Under the pieces are notes generated by a model. It had not been told where the DNA came from. It saw nothing but the letters and a program-made list of their open reading frames with translations, and did no database searches. A DNA stretch of 64,000 nt, taken from NCBI RefSeq assembly GCF_001514215.1, contig NZ_KQ948851.1:898184-962183 (forward strand). Reading direction: 5' to 3'. The position numbers and the translations under genes were made by a program. Numbering within the stretch: position 1 is the stretch's first letter; the number at the start of each line of letters is the position of its first letter. This document shows, piece by piece, positions 1 through 7,409 of the stretch. This stretch comes from Streptomyces bungoensis (GTDB lineage Bacteria; Actinomycetota; Actinomycetes; Streptomycetales; Streptomycetaceae).

Positions 1-162
1 GGGGAGCCCGCGAGGAATCAGCCGGGTGGTGAGCCGGCCAGGAACCAGCCGGGCGGGGAGCCCGCGAGGAATCAGCCCGGTGGTGAGCCGGCCAGGAACC
101 AGCCCGGCGGCGAACCCGCGAGGAACCAGCCCGGCGGCGAACCCGCCAAGAACCAGCCCGGC
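1..162 (+). repeat. Six tandem 27-bp units (54-bp higher-order period)
   Basis: Six consecutive 27-bp units encode GEPAR(K)NQPG. In the first four units two versions alternate, one using GAG CCC GCG AGG AAT and the other GAG CCG GCC AGG AAC. The array therefore looks like a 54-bp unit that was duplicated. The last two units have diverged further. Confidence 0.85.
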
Positions 163-327
163 GGTGACGCCGTTGGCGAACCCGCCGGCGAGCCCTCCGA
201 GGAGCATCCGCGACCACCGGCCCGCCCCCACCCCGACCACCCCTCCCCAGGCCCCGTCAGGCGCACGGATCCGCCCGGCCCCGCACAACGCCCGGACAGC
301 CCGGGCCCAGCAGAAGGAGACTCATGA
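1..327 (+). CDS. C-terminal fragment of a protein with nonapeptide repeats (5' end outside window)
   Basis: An open frame enters from the left edge and stops at TGA 325-327, overlapping the transketolase ATG at 324 (ATGA), so it is probably the preceding gene of the same operon. It begins with six copies of a nine-residue unit, GEPARNQPG (the last GEPAKNQPG). A Pro-rich tail without hydrophobic segments follows and ends in AEGDS. The composition suggests a disordered C-terminal tail. The body of the protein is outside the window, so I cannot assign a family or function. The frame is chosen from the repeat periodicity, the stop/start overlap and the absence of another plausible frame. Confidence 0.6.
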   Translation, partial: GEPARNQPGGEPARNQPGGEPARNQPGGEPARNQPGGEPARNQPGGEPAKNQPGGDAVGEPAGEPSEEHPRPPARPHPDHPSPGPVRRTDPPGPAQRPDSPGPAEGDS

Positions 328-2171
328 ACACCGCCGAACTCACCGAGCTCGGGCAGCAGTTGCGTGTGGACAGTGTGCGGGCCGCGGCCGCGGCGGAGTC
401 GGGGCATCCGACCTCCTCGATGTCCGCCGCCGACCTGCTGGGCGTACTGCTCGCGAACCACCTACGGTACGACTTCGAGCGCCCCGATCACCCCGCCAAC
501 GACCGCTTCGTGCTCTCCAAGGGCCACGCCTCCCCGCTGCTGTACGCCGCCTACAAGGCCGCCGGCGTCATCGAGGACGGCGAGCTGCTCACCTTCCGCA
601 AGCTCGGCAGCCGTCTGGAGGGGCACCCCACGCCGCGCCGGCTGCCGTGGGTGGAGACGGCCACCGGCTCCCTCGGCCAGGGCCTGCCGGTCGGCGTCGG
701 CATCGCTCTCGCGGGCAAGCGGCTGGACCGCGACGACTACCGGGTCTGGGTGCTGTGCGGCGACAGCGAACTCGCCGAGGGCTCCGTCTGGGAGGCCGCC
801 GAGCACGCCGGGTACGAGCACCTGGACAACCTGGTCGTGATCGTGGACGTCAACCGCCTCGGCCAGCGCGGCCCGACCCGGCACGGCCACGACCTCGGCG
901 CCTACGCCCGCCGCTTCCAGGCGTTCGACTGGCACACCATCGAGATCGACGGCCACGACGTCGACGCCGTCGACCGGGCCTACGGCGAGGCGCTGTCGAC
1001 CACCGGCCAGCCCACGGTGATCCTCGCCCGCACCCTCAAGGGCAAGGGCGTCGCCGCCGTCGAGGACCGCGAGGGCCAGCACGGCAAGCCGCTGCCCGCG
1101 GCCGAGGACGCCATCGCGGAGCTGGGCGGCCCGCGCGACCTGCACGTGCGGGTCAGCGAGCCGCTCGCCGCCGCGACGCCCCGCTCGATCACCACCGGGT
1201 CCCTGGAGCTCCCGCGCTTCGACCAGGGCGACGAGGCCGCCACCCGGGACGCCTTCGGCAAGGCGCTCGCCGCGCTCGGCTCCGCCCGCGGCGACGTCGT
1301 GGCCCTCGACGGCGAGGTCGGCGACTCCACCCGTACCGAGGAGTTCGGCAAGGCGCACCCCGACCGGTTCTTCGAGTGCTACATCGCCGAGCAGCAGCTC
1401 GTCGCCACGGCCGTCGGCATGGCCACCCGCGGCTGGGTCCCGTACGCCTCCACGTTCGCCGCCTTCCTCACCCGCGCCCACGACTTCGTGCGCATGGCCT
1501 CGATCAGCGGCTCCGGGATCAACCTGGTCGGCTCGCACGCGGGCGTCGCCATCGGCCAGGACGGGCCCTCGCAGATGGGCCTGGAGGACCTGGCGATGTT
1601 CCGCTCCGTGTACGGCTCCACGGTGCTGTACCCGTGCGACGCCAACCAGACCGCCCGCCTGGTGGCGGCGATGGCGGGCCTGGACGGCATCCGTTACCTG
1701 CGCACCTCCCGCGGCAAGATGCCCGTGGTGTACGGGCCCGACGAGGAGTTCCCGGTCGGCGGCAGCAAGGTGCTGCGCTCCAGCGAGGAGGACCGGCTGA
1801 CCGTCGTCGCCGCCGGGGTCACCGTGCACGAGGCGCTGGCCGCCGCCGACCGGCTCGCGCAGGACGGCATCCGCGTCCGGGTCGTGGACCTCTACTCGGT
1901 CAAGCCCGTCGACGTGGAGACGCTGCGCCGGGCCGCCGAGGAGACCGGCTGCCTGATCACCGTGGAGGACCACCACCCGGAGGGCGGCCTCGGCGACGCC
2001 GTCCTGGAGGCCTTCACCGACGGCCGCCCCGTGCCCCGCCTGGTGCGGCTCGCGGTGCGCACCATGCCGGGCTCGGCCGCGCCCGACGAGCAGCTGCACG
2101 CGGCCGGCATCGACGCCGTCAGCATCGCCGCCGCGGCGAAGCTGCTGGTCGAGGAGGCGGTCGTGCGATGA
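324..2171 (+). CDS. tkt: Transketolase
   Basis: This 615-residue protein is a thiamine-diphosphate transketolase, moving two-carbon units between sugar phosphates in the cytosolic pentose phosphate pathway. The N-terminal half carries LSKGHASPLLYA and GSLGQGLPVGVG and the cofactor motif around GDSELAEGSVWEAAEHAG. The central pyrimidine domain carries CYIAEQQLVATAVGMA and SHAGVAIGQDGPSQMG. A C-terminal transketolase domain follows. At 615 residues it is shorter than the usual 660-700-residue bacterial form and resembles the shorter animal/archaeal-like class. An AGAAGGAGA ribosome site precedes the ATG, which overlaps the previous stop. It overlaps the next gene by four bases. It is likely a second transketolase rather than the housekeeping one, which is an inference. 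Confidence 0.93.
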   Translation: MNTAELTELGQQLRVDSVRAAAAAESGHPTSSMSAADLLGVLLANHLRYDFERPDHPANDRFVLSKGHASPLLYAAYKAAGVIEDGELLTFRKLGSRLEGHPTPRRLPWVETATGSLGQGLPVGVGIALAGKRLDRDDYRVWVLCGDSELAEGSVWEAAEHAGYEHLDNLVVIVDVNRLGQRGPTRHGHDLGAYARRFQAFDWHTIEIDGHDVDAVDRAYGEALSTTGQPTVILARTLKGKGVAAVEDREGQHGKPLPAAEDAIAELGGPRDLHVRVSEPLAAATPRSITTGSLELPRFDQGDEAATRDAFGKALAALGSARGDVVALDGEVGDSTRTEEFGKAHPDRFFECYIAEQQLVATAVGMATRGWVPYASTFAAFLTRAHDFVRMASISGSGINLVGSHAGVAIGQDGPSQMGLEDLAMFRSVYGSTVLYPCDANQTARLVAAMAGLDGIRYLRTSRGKMPVVYGPDEEFPVGGSKVLRSSEEDRLTVVAAGVTVHEALAAADRLAQDGIRVRVVDLYSVKPVDVETLRRAAEETGCLITVEDHHPEGGLGDAVLEAFTDGRPVPRLVRLAVRTMPGSAAPDEQLHAAGIDAVSIAAAAKLLVEEAVVR

Positions 2172-3115
2172 GCACCGGCCCGGACGACGGGACGCGGACG
2201 ATACGCGCGGGCCACCGCACGGTGCGGATCCGGCGGCCCGGGAAGGTGCTCTTCCCGGGCACGGCGGACACCGAGGAGTACACCAAGGGCGACCTCGCCG
2301 ACTACTACAGGCGCGTCGCCCCGTACCTGCTGCCGCACCTGCGGGGCCGGCCGCTGATGCTGGAGCGCCACCCGGACGGCCTGGACGGCCCCCGCTTCAT
2401 GCAGAAGAACACCCCGGAGCACTACCCGGACTGGATCACCCGGGCCGAGGTCCCCAAGGAGGGCGGCACGGTGACGCACGTCGTCTGCGACGACACCGCC
2501 ACCCTCCTCCACCTGGCCGACCAGGCCTGCCTCACCCTGCACCGCTGGCTCTCCCGCACCGACCGGGCCGGCGGCCTGCACCACCCCGACCGGCTCGTGT
2601 TCGACCTGGACCCGCCCGGCGACGACGACTTCGCCGCCGTCCGTGAGGCCGCCCGCAGGCTCCGCGAGCTGCTGGACGAGCTGGGCCTGCCCTGTGCGCC
2701 GATGACCACCGGCTCGCGCGGCCTCCACCTGGTCGTCCCGCTGAGCGGCCGGCAGAACTTCGACGAGGTGCGCCGGTTCGCCCACGAGGTCGCCGAGTTC
2801 GCCGAGGCCGCCCACCCGGACCGGCTCACCACCGCCGTCCGCAAGGCCGAGCGCGGCGACCGCCTCTACCTCGACGTGCAGCGCAACGCCTACGCCCAGA
2901 CCGCCGTCGCCCCCTACACCGTCCGCGCCCTGCCCGGCGCCCCGGTCGCCACGCCCCTGAGCTGGGAGCAGCTGGACGACCCCGGCCTCGACGCCCGCCG
3001 CTGGAGCCTCGCCGACGCCGCCGACCAGGCCCGCACCGACCCGTGGGCGGCTCTGCCGGCCCGGGGCCGTCCGCTCGGTCCCGCCCGGCGCCGGCTCGCG
3101 GACCTGCGGGGCTGA
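2168..3115 (+). CDS. LigD-type polymerase/primase-domain protein (stand-alone)
   Basis: This 315-residue protein matches the archaeo-eukaryotic primase-like polymerase domain of bacterial non-homologous end-joining ligase LigD. It shows ERHPDGLDGPRFMQKN (about 66-81), the catalytic aspartates in FDLDPPGDD (145-153) and TTGSRGLHLVVPL, followed by the usual LYLDVQRNAYAQTAVAPY segment. Ligase and nuclease domains are absent, as in other stand-alone actinobacterial versions. It would add nucleotides during DNA repair, but no Ku or ligase gene is visible here. The ATG overlaps the transketolase stop as ATGA, so the two are translated together. The functional link to transketolase is unclear. Confidence 0.88.
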   Translation: MSTGPDDGTRTIRAGHRTVRIRRPGKVLFPGTADTEEYTKGDLADYYRRVAPYLLPHLRGRPLMLERHPDGLDGPRFMQKNTPEHYPDWITRAEVPKEGGTVTHVVCDDTATLLHLADQACLTLHRWLSRTDRAGGLHHPDRLVFDLDPPGDDDFAAVREAARRLRELLDELGLPCAPMTTGSRGLHLVVPLSGRQNFDEVRRFAHEVAEFAEAAHPDRLTTAVRKAERGDRLYLDVQRNAYAQTAVAPYTVRALPGAPVATPLSWEQLDDPGLDARRWSLADAADQARTDPWAALPARGRPLGPARRRLADLRG

Positions 3116-3223
3116 ACGGGCCGTTCTCCCTGGTCAGGCGCGCTCGATCCATGGATTCGATGACCCGTGCCCTCAGGAAGGTTTGGCCCAGGCACCAGCG
3201 GCCACCCGCAGGAAGAGGTGGCC
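3116..3223. other. Intergenic region upstream of the gas-vesicle cluster
   Basis: This 108-bp gap is the only non-coding stretch before gvpO and should hold the cluster promoter. It contains a short palindrome ATCCATGGAT (3147-3156) and the gvpO ribosome site GGAAGAGG. I see no convincing -10/-35 pair for the main or the SigB-type sigma factors. Confidence 0.4.
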
Positions 3224-3592
3224 ATGTCGAACACAAGAAACACATCCCAGTCACAAGATTCACCGGACGACCAGGACCCGCAGGAGACGGACGACAGCAC
3301 ACGACAGGACGCGGCGGAGGAGCGCCGGCCGACCCCCATGGAGGTGCTGCGCCAGGCGCGCAGCCAGCTCGCCGAACTCACCGGCCTCAACCCGGAATCG
3401 GTGTCCTCCTTCGAGCAGACCGAGGACGGGTGGTCCCTCGAGATGGAGGTCCTCGAACTGCCGAGGGTGCCGGACACGATGAGTCTGATGGCCAGCTACC
3501 AGGTCGAACTCGACCGGCGGGGCGATCTCACCGGCTACCGCCGTGTGCGCCGTTACGAGCGCGGACGCTCCGACGCGCGCAGGTCCGGCTAG
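3224..3592 (+). CDS. gvpO: Gas vesicle protein GvpO
   Basis: This 122-residue protein has a polar, Ser/Gln/Asp-rich N-terminus (about 1-40) followed by the conserved GvpO domain. That domain starts at PMEVLRQARSQLAELTG, continues through EDGWSLEMEVLELPRVPDT and ends with the strand-like LMASYQVELDRRGDLTGYRR and a basic tail. GvpO is an accessory protein needed for gas-vesicle formation in archaea and actinobacteria; its exact job is not settled. ATG 3224 is preceded by GGAAGAGG; an upstream in-frame ATG at 3167 has no such site. It is the first gene of the gvpOAFGYZJLSK order. Confidence 0.9.
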   Translation: MSNTRNTSQSQDSPDDQDPQETDDSTRQDAAEERRPTPMEVLRQARSQLAELTGLNPESVSSFEQTEDGWSLEMEVLELPRVPDTMSLMASYQVELDRRGDLTGYRRVRRYERGRSDARRSG

Positions 3593-3665
3593 ACAGCCCG
3601 GCCCGCGTACCGCGTCAGGGAACACACATCGCGCAACCAACCACTTACGAGGAGGAACGGCCGGC

Positions 3666-4100
3666 ATGACCGTTGTACCGGCACAGCAGACCGGAGGCGG
3701 AGGCGGCAGCAGCGGCCTCTACGACGTACTCGAGCTGGTTCTCGACAGGGGGCTCGTCATCGATGCCTTCGTGCGTGTCTCTCTGGTGGGCATCGAGATC
3801 CTGAAGATCGACGTCCGGGTCGTGGTGGCCAGCGTCGACACCTACCTGCGCTTCGCCGAGGCCTGCAACCGCCTCGACCTGGAGGCGGGGCCGCGCAAGA
3901 GCCCGGGCCTGCCCGACCTGGTCGGCGAGATCACCGAGTCCGGTGCCCACGGCAAGTCCAAGGGCGCGCTGTCGGGCGCGGCGGAGACGATATCCGACGC
4001 GTTCAAGCAGGGCCGCGGTGAGTCCGAGGGCGAGGGCCAGTCCCGGCCGCGGGCCCGCAAGACCACCACGCGCACCCGCCGGAAGGAGGAGCAGGAGTGA
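3666..4100 (+). CDS. gvpA: Major gas vesicle structural protein GvpA
   Basis: This 144-residue protein carries the GvpA shell-protein fold in residues about 18-75: GLYDVLELVLDRGLVIDAF, then SLVGIEILKIDVRVVVASVD and TYLRFAEA. Two hydrophobic strands are flanked by amphipathic helices. The classical cyanobacterial or halobacterial protein is about 70-76 residues. The extra C-terminal 70 residues here are polar, with a basic end (RARKTTTRTRRKEEQE), as in other actinobacterial forms. ATG 3666 follows ACGAGGAGGAACGG, the strongest ribosome site of the cluster, as suits a major structural subunit. It overlaps gvpF. Confidence 0.92.
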   Translation: MTVVPAQQTGGGGGSSGLYDVLELVLDRGLVIDAFVRVSLVGIEILKIDVRVVVASVDTYLRFAEACNRLDLEAGPRKSPGLPDLVGEITESGAHGKSKGALSGAAETISDAFKQGRGESEGEGQSRPRARKTTTRTRRKEEQE

Positions 4101-4867
4101 GCACCTACGTCTACGGGATCACCGCCCGCTCGCACCCGGCCCTCCCGGAGGGCATGACGGGTGTCGGCGAGCCGCCGCTGCCCGTGCGCATCCTCACCGC
4201 CGGCGAGCTGGCCGCCGTGGTCAGCGACTCTCCCGAGGGGCTGCGGCCCAAGCGCCGCGACCTGCTCGCGCACCAGAACGTGCTCGCCGAGGCGGGTGCG
4301 GGAGGCTGCGTGCTGCCCATGCGGTTCGGCAGTGTCGCGGACGACGACGCCGCCGTCACGCAGGTGCTCACCGAGCGGGCGGAGCACTACCAGGAGCGGC
4401 TGCGCGAGCTCGACGGCAAGGTCGAGTACAACGTCAAGGCCACCCATGTCGAGGACGCCGTCCTGCACCAGGTGATGGCCGAGAACGCCGAGCTGCGCTC
4501 CCTCGCCGAGGCCAACCGGCGCTCTGGCGGCGGCAACTACGACGACAAGATCCGCCTGGGCGAGATGGTCGCGCACGCCGTCAAGAACAAGGAGGCCGAG
4601 GACGCCGCCGAGGTGCACGGCGCACTGGCGCCGGCCGCCGCCGCGGTGAGCGTGGGCCCGGAGTCCACCGGCTGGCTGGTCAACGTCTCGTTCCTGGTCG
4701 ACCGGGACACGGCCGAGCACTTCCTGGCCGCCGTCGAGCAGGTACGCGCCGGCCACCCCCATCTCGACCTGCGCGTCAACGGCCCGCTGCCGCCGTACAG
4801 CTTCGTCGAGCCCGGCCCCGCCGAGCCCGCGGGCAGCACGGCCGGCGCCGGCACGGGCGCGCAGTAG
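4097..4867 (+). CDS. gvpF: Gas vesicle protein GvpF (GvpF/GvpL family)
   Basis: This 256-residue protein begins STYVYGITARSHPALPEG and contains the family landmarks CVLPMRFGSVADDDAAV, the EYNVKATH segment and a C-terminal domain with NVSFLVDRDTAEHF and LDLRVNGPLPPYSFVEP. GvpF is a minor component thought to help nucleate the vesicle and contact GvpA. It starts at GTG 4097, which overlaps the gvpA stop (GTGA), behind GGAGGAGCAGGA. It is paralogous to gvpL further down the operon. Confidence 0.92.
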   Translation: MSTYVYGITARSHPALPEGMTGVGEPPLPVRILTAGELAAVVSDSPEGLRPKRRDLLAHQNVLAEAGAGGCVLPMRFGSVADDDAAVTQVLTERAEHYQERLRELDGKVEYNVKATHVEDAVLHQVMAENAELRSLAEANRRSGGGNYDDKIRLGEMVAHAVKNKEAEDAAEVHGALAPAAAAVSVGPESTGWLVNVSFLVDRDTAEHFLAAVEQVRAGHPHLDLRVNGPLPPYSFVEPGPAEPAGSTAGAGTGAQ

Positions 4868-4898
4868 CGGGTACGGCCCGGACGGCAAGGAGGACACC

Positions 4899-5162
4899 GT
4901 GGGACTGATCAGCGAAGTGCTGCTGCTGCCGTTCGCCCCGGTGCGGGCGAGCGGCTGGGCGGTCAGACAGGTGCTCCGCGAAGCGGAGCGGATCTACTAC
5001 GACCCCGCCACCGTACGGGCCGAACTCGCCCGCCTCGAGGAGCAGTTGGAGGCGGGCGAGATCACCGAGGAGGAGTTCGACCGGCGCGAGGACGAACTGC
5101 TCGACCGGCTGGAGACCGCCCTCGGCTCCGGCACATCCACAGGCAACGGGACGGGATCATGA
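4899..5162 (+). CDS. gvpG: Gas vesicle protein GvpG
   Basis: This 87-residue protein shows the GvpG pattern: a short hydrophobic start (GLISEVLLLPFAPVRASGW) followed by a long acidic helix, ELARLEEQLEAGEITEEEF and DRREDELLDRLE, likely a coiled coil. GvpG is a small accessory protein normally encoded next to gvpF. GTG 4899 follows AAGGAGGACACC. A 31-bp gap separates it from gvpF; its stop overlaps the next ATG. Confidence 0.9.
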   Translation: MGLISEVLLLPFAPVRASGWAVRQVLREAERIYYDPATVRAELARLEEQLEAGEITEEEFDRREDELLDRLETALGSGTSTGNGTGS

Positions 5163-5788
5163 ACCGAACGGCACTCGGCCTCGCAGTAGGGGCCGGATAC
5201 CTGCTGGGACGCACCAAGAAGCTGAAAATGGCCGTCGCGGTCGGCTCCCTGGTGGCCGGCAAGAAGCTGAACCTCACGCCGAAGGCACTCGCGGGCATGG
5301 TGCAGCAGCAGCTGCGCGACAACCCGCAGTTCAAGGAGATCGGCGATCAGCTGCGCGGCGAGCTGCGGGGCGTCGGCAAGGCCGCCTCCGGGGCCATGGT
5401 CGAGCGGCAGATGTCCGCCCTCGCCGACCGGCTGCACAGCCGTACCAACCGGGTGCGCGACCAGCTGTCCGGCGACTCCGGGGAAGCCGAGGGCTCCGAT
5501 GAGGAGTACGGCGACGAGGAGCCGCGCGACGAGGAGGAGCGGGAGGACGGTGACCGCGAGGACACCGGCCGGGAGGCCCGTGACGAGGAGCCGCCGCGCA
5601 AGAAGGCGGCCAAGAAGGCGGTGCCGAAGAAGGCTCCGGCCAAGAAGGCCGCGGCGAAGGCCCCGGCGAAGAAGGCCGCGGCCCGGAAGACCGGCGCGGC
5701 CGGCCGGCCGGCCGCGAAGAGGACCGGTGCGGCCGGCGGCACGCGCGGCGGCCGTTCCGGGCAGCCGAAGGGCGGCGATGACCGATGA
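5159..5788 (+). CDS. gvpY: Gas vesicle accessory protein GvpY, charged and lysine/alanine-rich tail
   Basis: This 209-residue protein occupies the gvpY slot of the actinobacterial gvpOAFGYZJLSK order. Residues 1-45 are hydrophobic and Gly/Ala-rich (GLAVGAGYLLGRTKKLKMA). Residues about 45-105 form an amphipathic region with MVQQQLRDNPQFKEIGDQL. A very acidic stretch (about 110-145) then switches abruptly to a histone-H1-like tail of AAKK and APAKK repeats (about 145-185), ending Gly/Arg-rich. No enzymatic motif is visible. The tail could bind nucleic acid or an acidic partner. ATGA overlap with gvpG and with gvpZ. Confidence 0.78.
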   Translation: MNRTALGLAVGAGYLLGRTKKLKMAVAVGSLVAGKKLNLTPKALAGMVQQQLRDNPQFKEIGDQLRGELRGVGKAASGAMVERQMSALADRLHSRTNRVRDQLSGDSGEAEGSDEEYGDEEPRDEEEREDGDREDTGREARDEEPPRKKAAKKAVPKKAPAKKAAAKAPAKKAAARKTGAAGRPAAKRTGAAGGTRGGRSGQPKGGDDR

Positions 5789-7053
5789 CCGAGACCCTCG
5801 GGTCCGCGACCTCCGCGGCCGGCCGGGCCACGGGCGCGGCGAAGCAGAACCCGCTGACCGACCTCGCCCACAGCGAGGCCGCCGACCGGCTGAAGGCGGA
5901 GGCCCAGGAGTACATGGCGGCGCAGGCCACGCGCCTGCTGTCCGGGCTCGGCCGCAAGCTCGGCCAGACCACCGGCAAGCTCAACGACATAGCCGAGGGC
6001 AACAGCCCCGGCTTCGCGAAAATGGCCCTCGAAGGCGGCCGCAAGCTCGCCGAGGGCAAGGGGCCGATGCGCTCCGCGCTGGAAGTCGGCGCCTCCGGCC
6101 TCAAGGACAAAGTGATGGGCGCGGTGAAGGGCCTCGGGGGCGGCAAGAAGAAGGGGAAGGGCCGCGGCGGGAACAAGCCCACCGTGATCATGGAGTCCAT
6201 CGACGTCGGGGTGCCGCTGCGCACCGCCTACGACCAGTGGACGCAGTACCAGGACTTCAGCACCTTCGCCAAGGGTGTCAAGAGCGCCAGCCGCGCCGAC
6301 GACACCCACTCCGACTGGCAGGCGAAGATCTTCTGGTCCAGCCGCAGCTGGAAGGCGACCACCACCGAGCAGGTCCCCGACCAGCGCATCCAGTGGACGT
6401 CCGAGGGCGCCAAGGGCACCGTGAAGGGCGTCGTCACCTTCCACTCGCTGGGGGACAACCTCACCCGGGTCCTGCTCGTCCTGGAGTACTACCCGAGCGG
6501 CTTGTTCGAGAAGACCGGCAACATCTGGCGCGCCCAGGGCCGCCGGGTCCGGCTCGACCTGAAGCACTTCTCCCGCTTCATCACCTTCAAGGGGGAGGCG
6601 GAGGACGGCTGGCGCGGCGAGATCCGCGACAGCGAGGTCGTCAAGAGCCACGACGACGCGGTCGCCGAGGAGGAAGAGGCCAAGGAGCGCGAGGAGGGCG
6701 AGGAGCCCGAGGAGGGCGAAGAGGCCGAAGCTCGCGAGGGCGAGGAGGCCGAGGAAGGCGAAGAGGCCGAGGAGGGCGAAGAGGCCGAGGCACGCGAGGG
6801 GGAGCAGCCCGAGGAGGGCGAGGAACCCGAGGAGGGCGAAGAGGGTTCCGAGGAGTACGAGGCCGAGGAGGAGGGCCCCTACGACGAGGAGGAGTCCGAG
6901 GAGTCCGAGGAGCCCGAGGGCGAGTACGAGGAAGAGGGAGAAGAAGAGGAAGAGGAGCCGGAAGAGTACGCGGGAGAGGAAGAGCAGCCTGAGGAAGAGG
7001 AGTACGACGAGGAAGAGGAGCCCGAGCCCGCCGGGCGCGGGGGTCGTCGATGA
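5785..7053 (+). CDS. gvpZ: Gas vesicle accessory protein GvpZ, SRPBCC domain plus Glu-rich tail
   Basis: This 422-residue protein has three parts. The N-terminal helical, Lys/Gly-containing region (1-130) ends in KGLGGGKKKGKGRGGNK. Residues about 135-275 form an SRPBCC/polyketide-cyclase-like domain that starts ESIDVGVPLRTAYDQWTQYQ and includes WKATTTEQVPDQRIQWTSEG and VTFHSLGDNLTRVLLVLEY. From about 290 to the end there is a low-complexity acidic tail dominated by EEGEE, EEAE and EEE repeats. The SRPBCC fold usually binds a hydrophobic ligand; nothing shows which. The acidic tail is opposite in charge to the basic tail of the preceding gene. Overlaps both neighbours as ATGA. Confidence 0.8.
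   Translation: MTETLGSATSAAGRATGAAKQNPLTDLAHSEAADRLKAEAQEYMAAQATRLLSGLGRKLGQTTGKLNDIAEGNSPGFAKMALEGGRKLAEGKGPMRSALEVGASGLKDKVMGAVKGLGGGKKKGKGRGGNKPTVIMESIDVGVPLRTAYDQWTQYQDFSTFAKGVKSASRADDTHSDWQAKIFWSSRSWKATTTEQVPDQRIQWTSEGAKGTVKGVVTFHSLGDNLTRVLLVLEYYPSGLFEKTGNIWRAQGRRVRLDLKHFSRFITFKGEAEDGWRGEIRDSEVVKSHDDAVAEEEEAKEREEGEEPEEGEEAEAREGEEAEEGEEAEEGEEAEAREGEQPEEGEEPEEGEEGSEEYEAEEEGPYDEEESEESEEPEGEYEEEGEEEEEEPEEYAGEEEQPEEEEYDEEEEPEPAGRGGRR
6670..7040 (+). repeat. Glutamate-codon-rich low-complexity tract in gvpZ
   Basis: About 370 bp of GAG/GAA-rich sequence encodes imperfect repeats of the types EEGEEPEEGEE and EEAEEGEEAE. The repeat is degenerate at the DNA level, so it is an old low-complexity region and not a fresh tandem duplication. 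Confidence 0.75.
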
Positions 7054-7409
7054 CGTCACCCGGTGGCTTCCCACAGCCCTCCGGCAGCCGCTTCCCCGAG
7101 CCCTACGGCCAGGGAAGCGGTGCCAACCTCGCCGACATCCTCGAGCGGGTACTCGACAAGGGCATCGTGATCGCGGGCGACATCCGGATCAACCTGCTCG
7201 ACATCGAGCTCCTCACCATCAAGCTGCGGCTCATCGTCGCCTCGGTCGACAAGGCCAAGGAGATGGGCATTGACTGGTGGGAGACCGATCCCGCCCTCTC
7301 CTCCCGTGCCCGCCGTGACGAGCTGACGCGTGAGAACGCCGAGCTCCGCGAGCGGCTGGCCCGGCTGGAGGAGCTGGAAGGCGGCCGTGTGCCGAAGGAG
7401 GCCCCATGA
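7050..7409 (+). CDS. gvpJ: Gas vesicle protein GvpJ (GvpA-like minor component)
   Basis: This 119-residue protein contains a GvpA/J core at residues about 27-75: NLADILERVLDKGIVIAGDI, then INLLDIELLTIKLRLIVASV, followed by MGIDWWETD. A charged helix rich in Arg and Glu (ENAELRERLARLEELEGG) follows and probably forms a coiled coil. GvpJ is a minor shell-type protein needed for vesicle nucleation or shape. It overlaps gvpZ and gvpL by four bases each. Confidence 0.9.
   Translation: MTSPGGFPQPSGSRFPEPYGQGSGANLADILERVLDKGIVIAGDIRINLLDIELLTIKLRLIVASVDKAKEMGIDWWETDPALSSRARRDELTRENAELRERLARLEELEGGRVPKEAP

Noticed and set aside
26..3115. A 1029-codon open frame starting at 26 that includes the LigD-type polymerase
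   Set aside because: Only the part from ATG 2168 has protein character; the rest is out of frame with the transketolase and Arg/Pro-rich.
3147..3156. Palindrome ATCCATGGAT before gvpO, with a related TCCATGGA also near 12996
   Set aside because: Too short and generic (NcoI-type sequence) to call an operator; the two locations share no other similarity.
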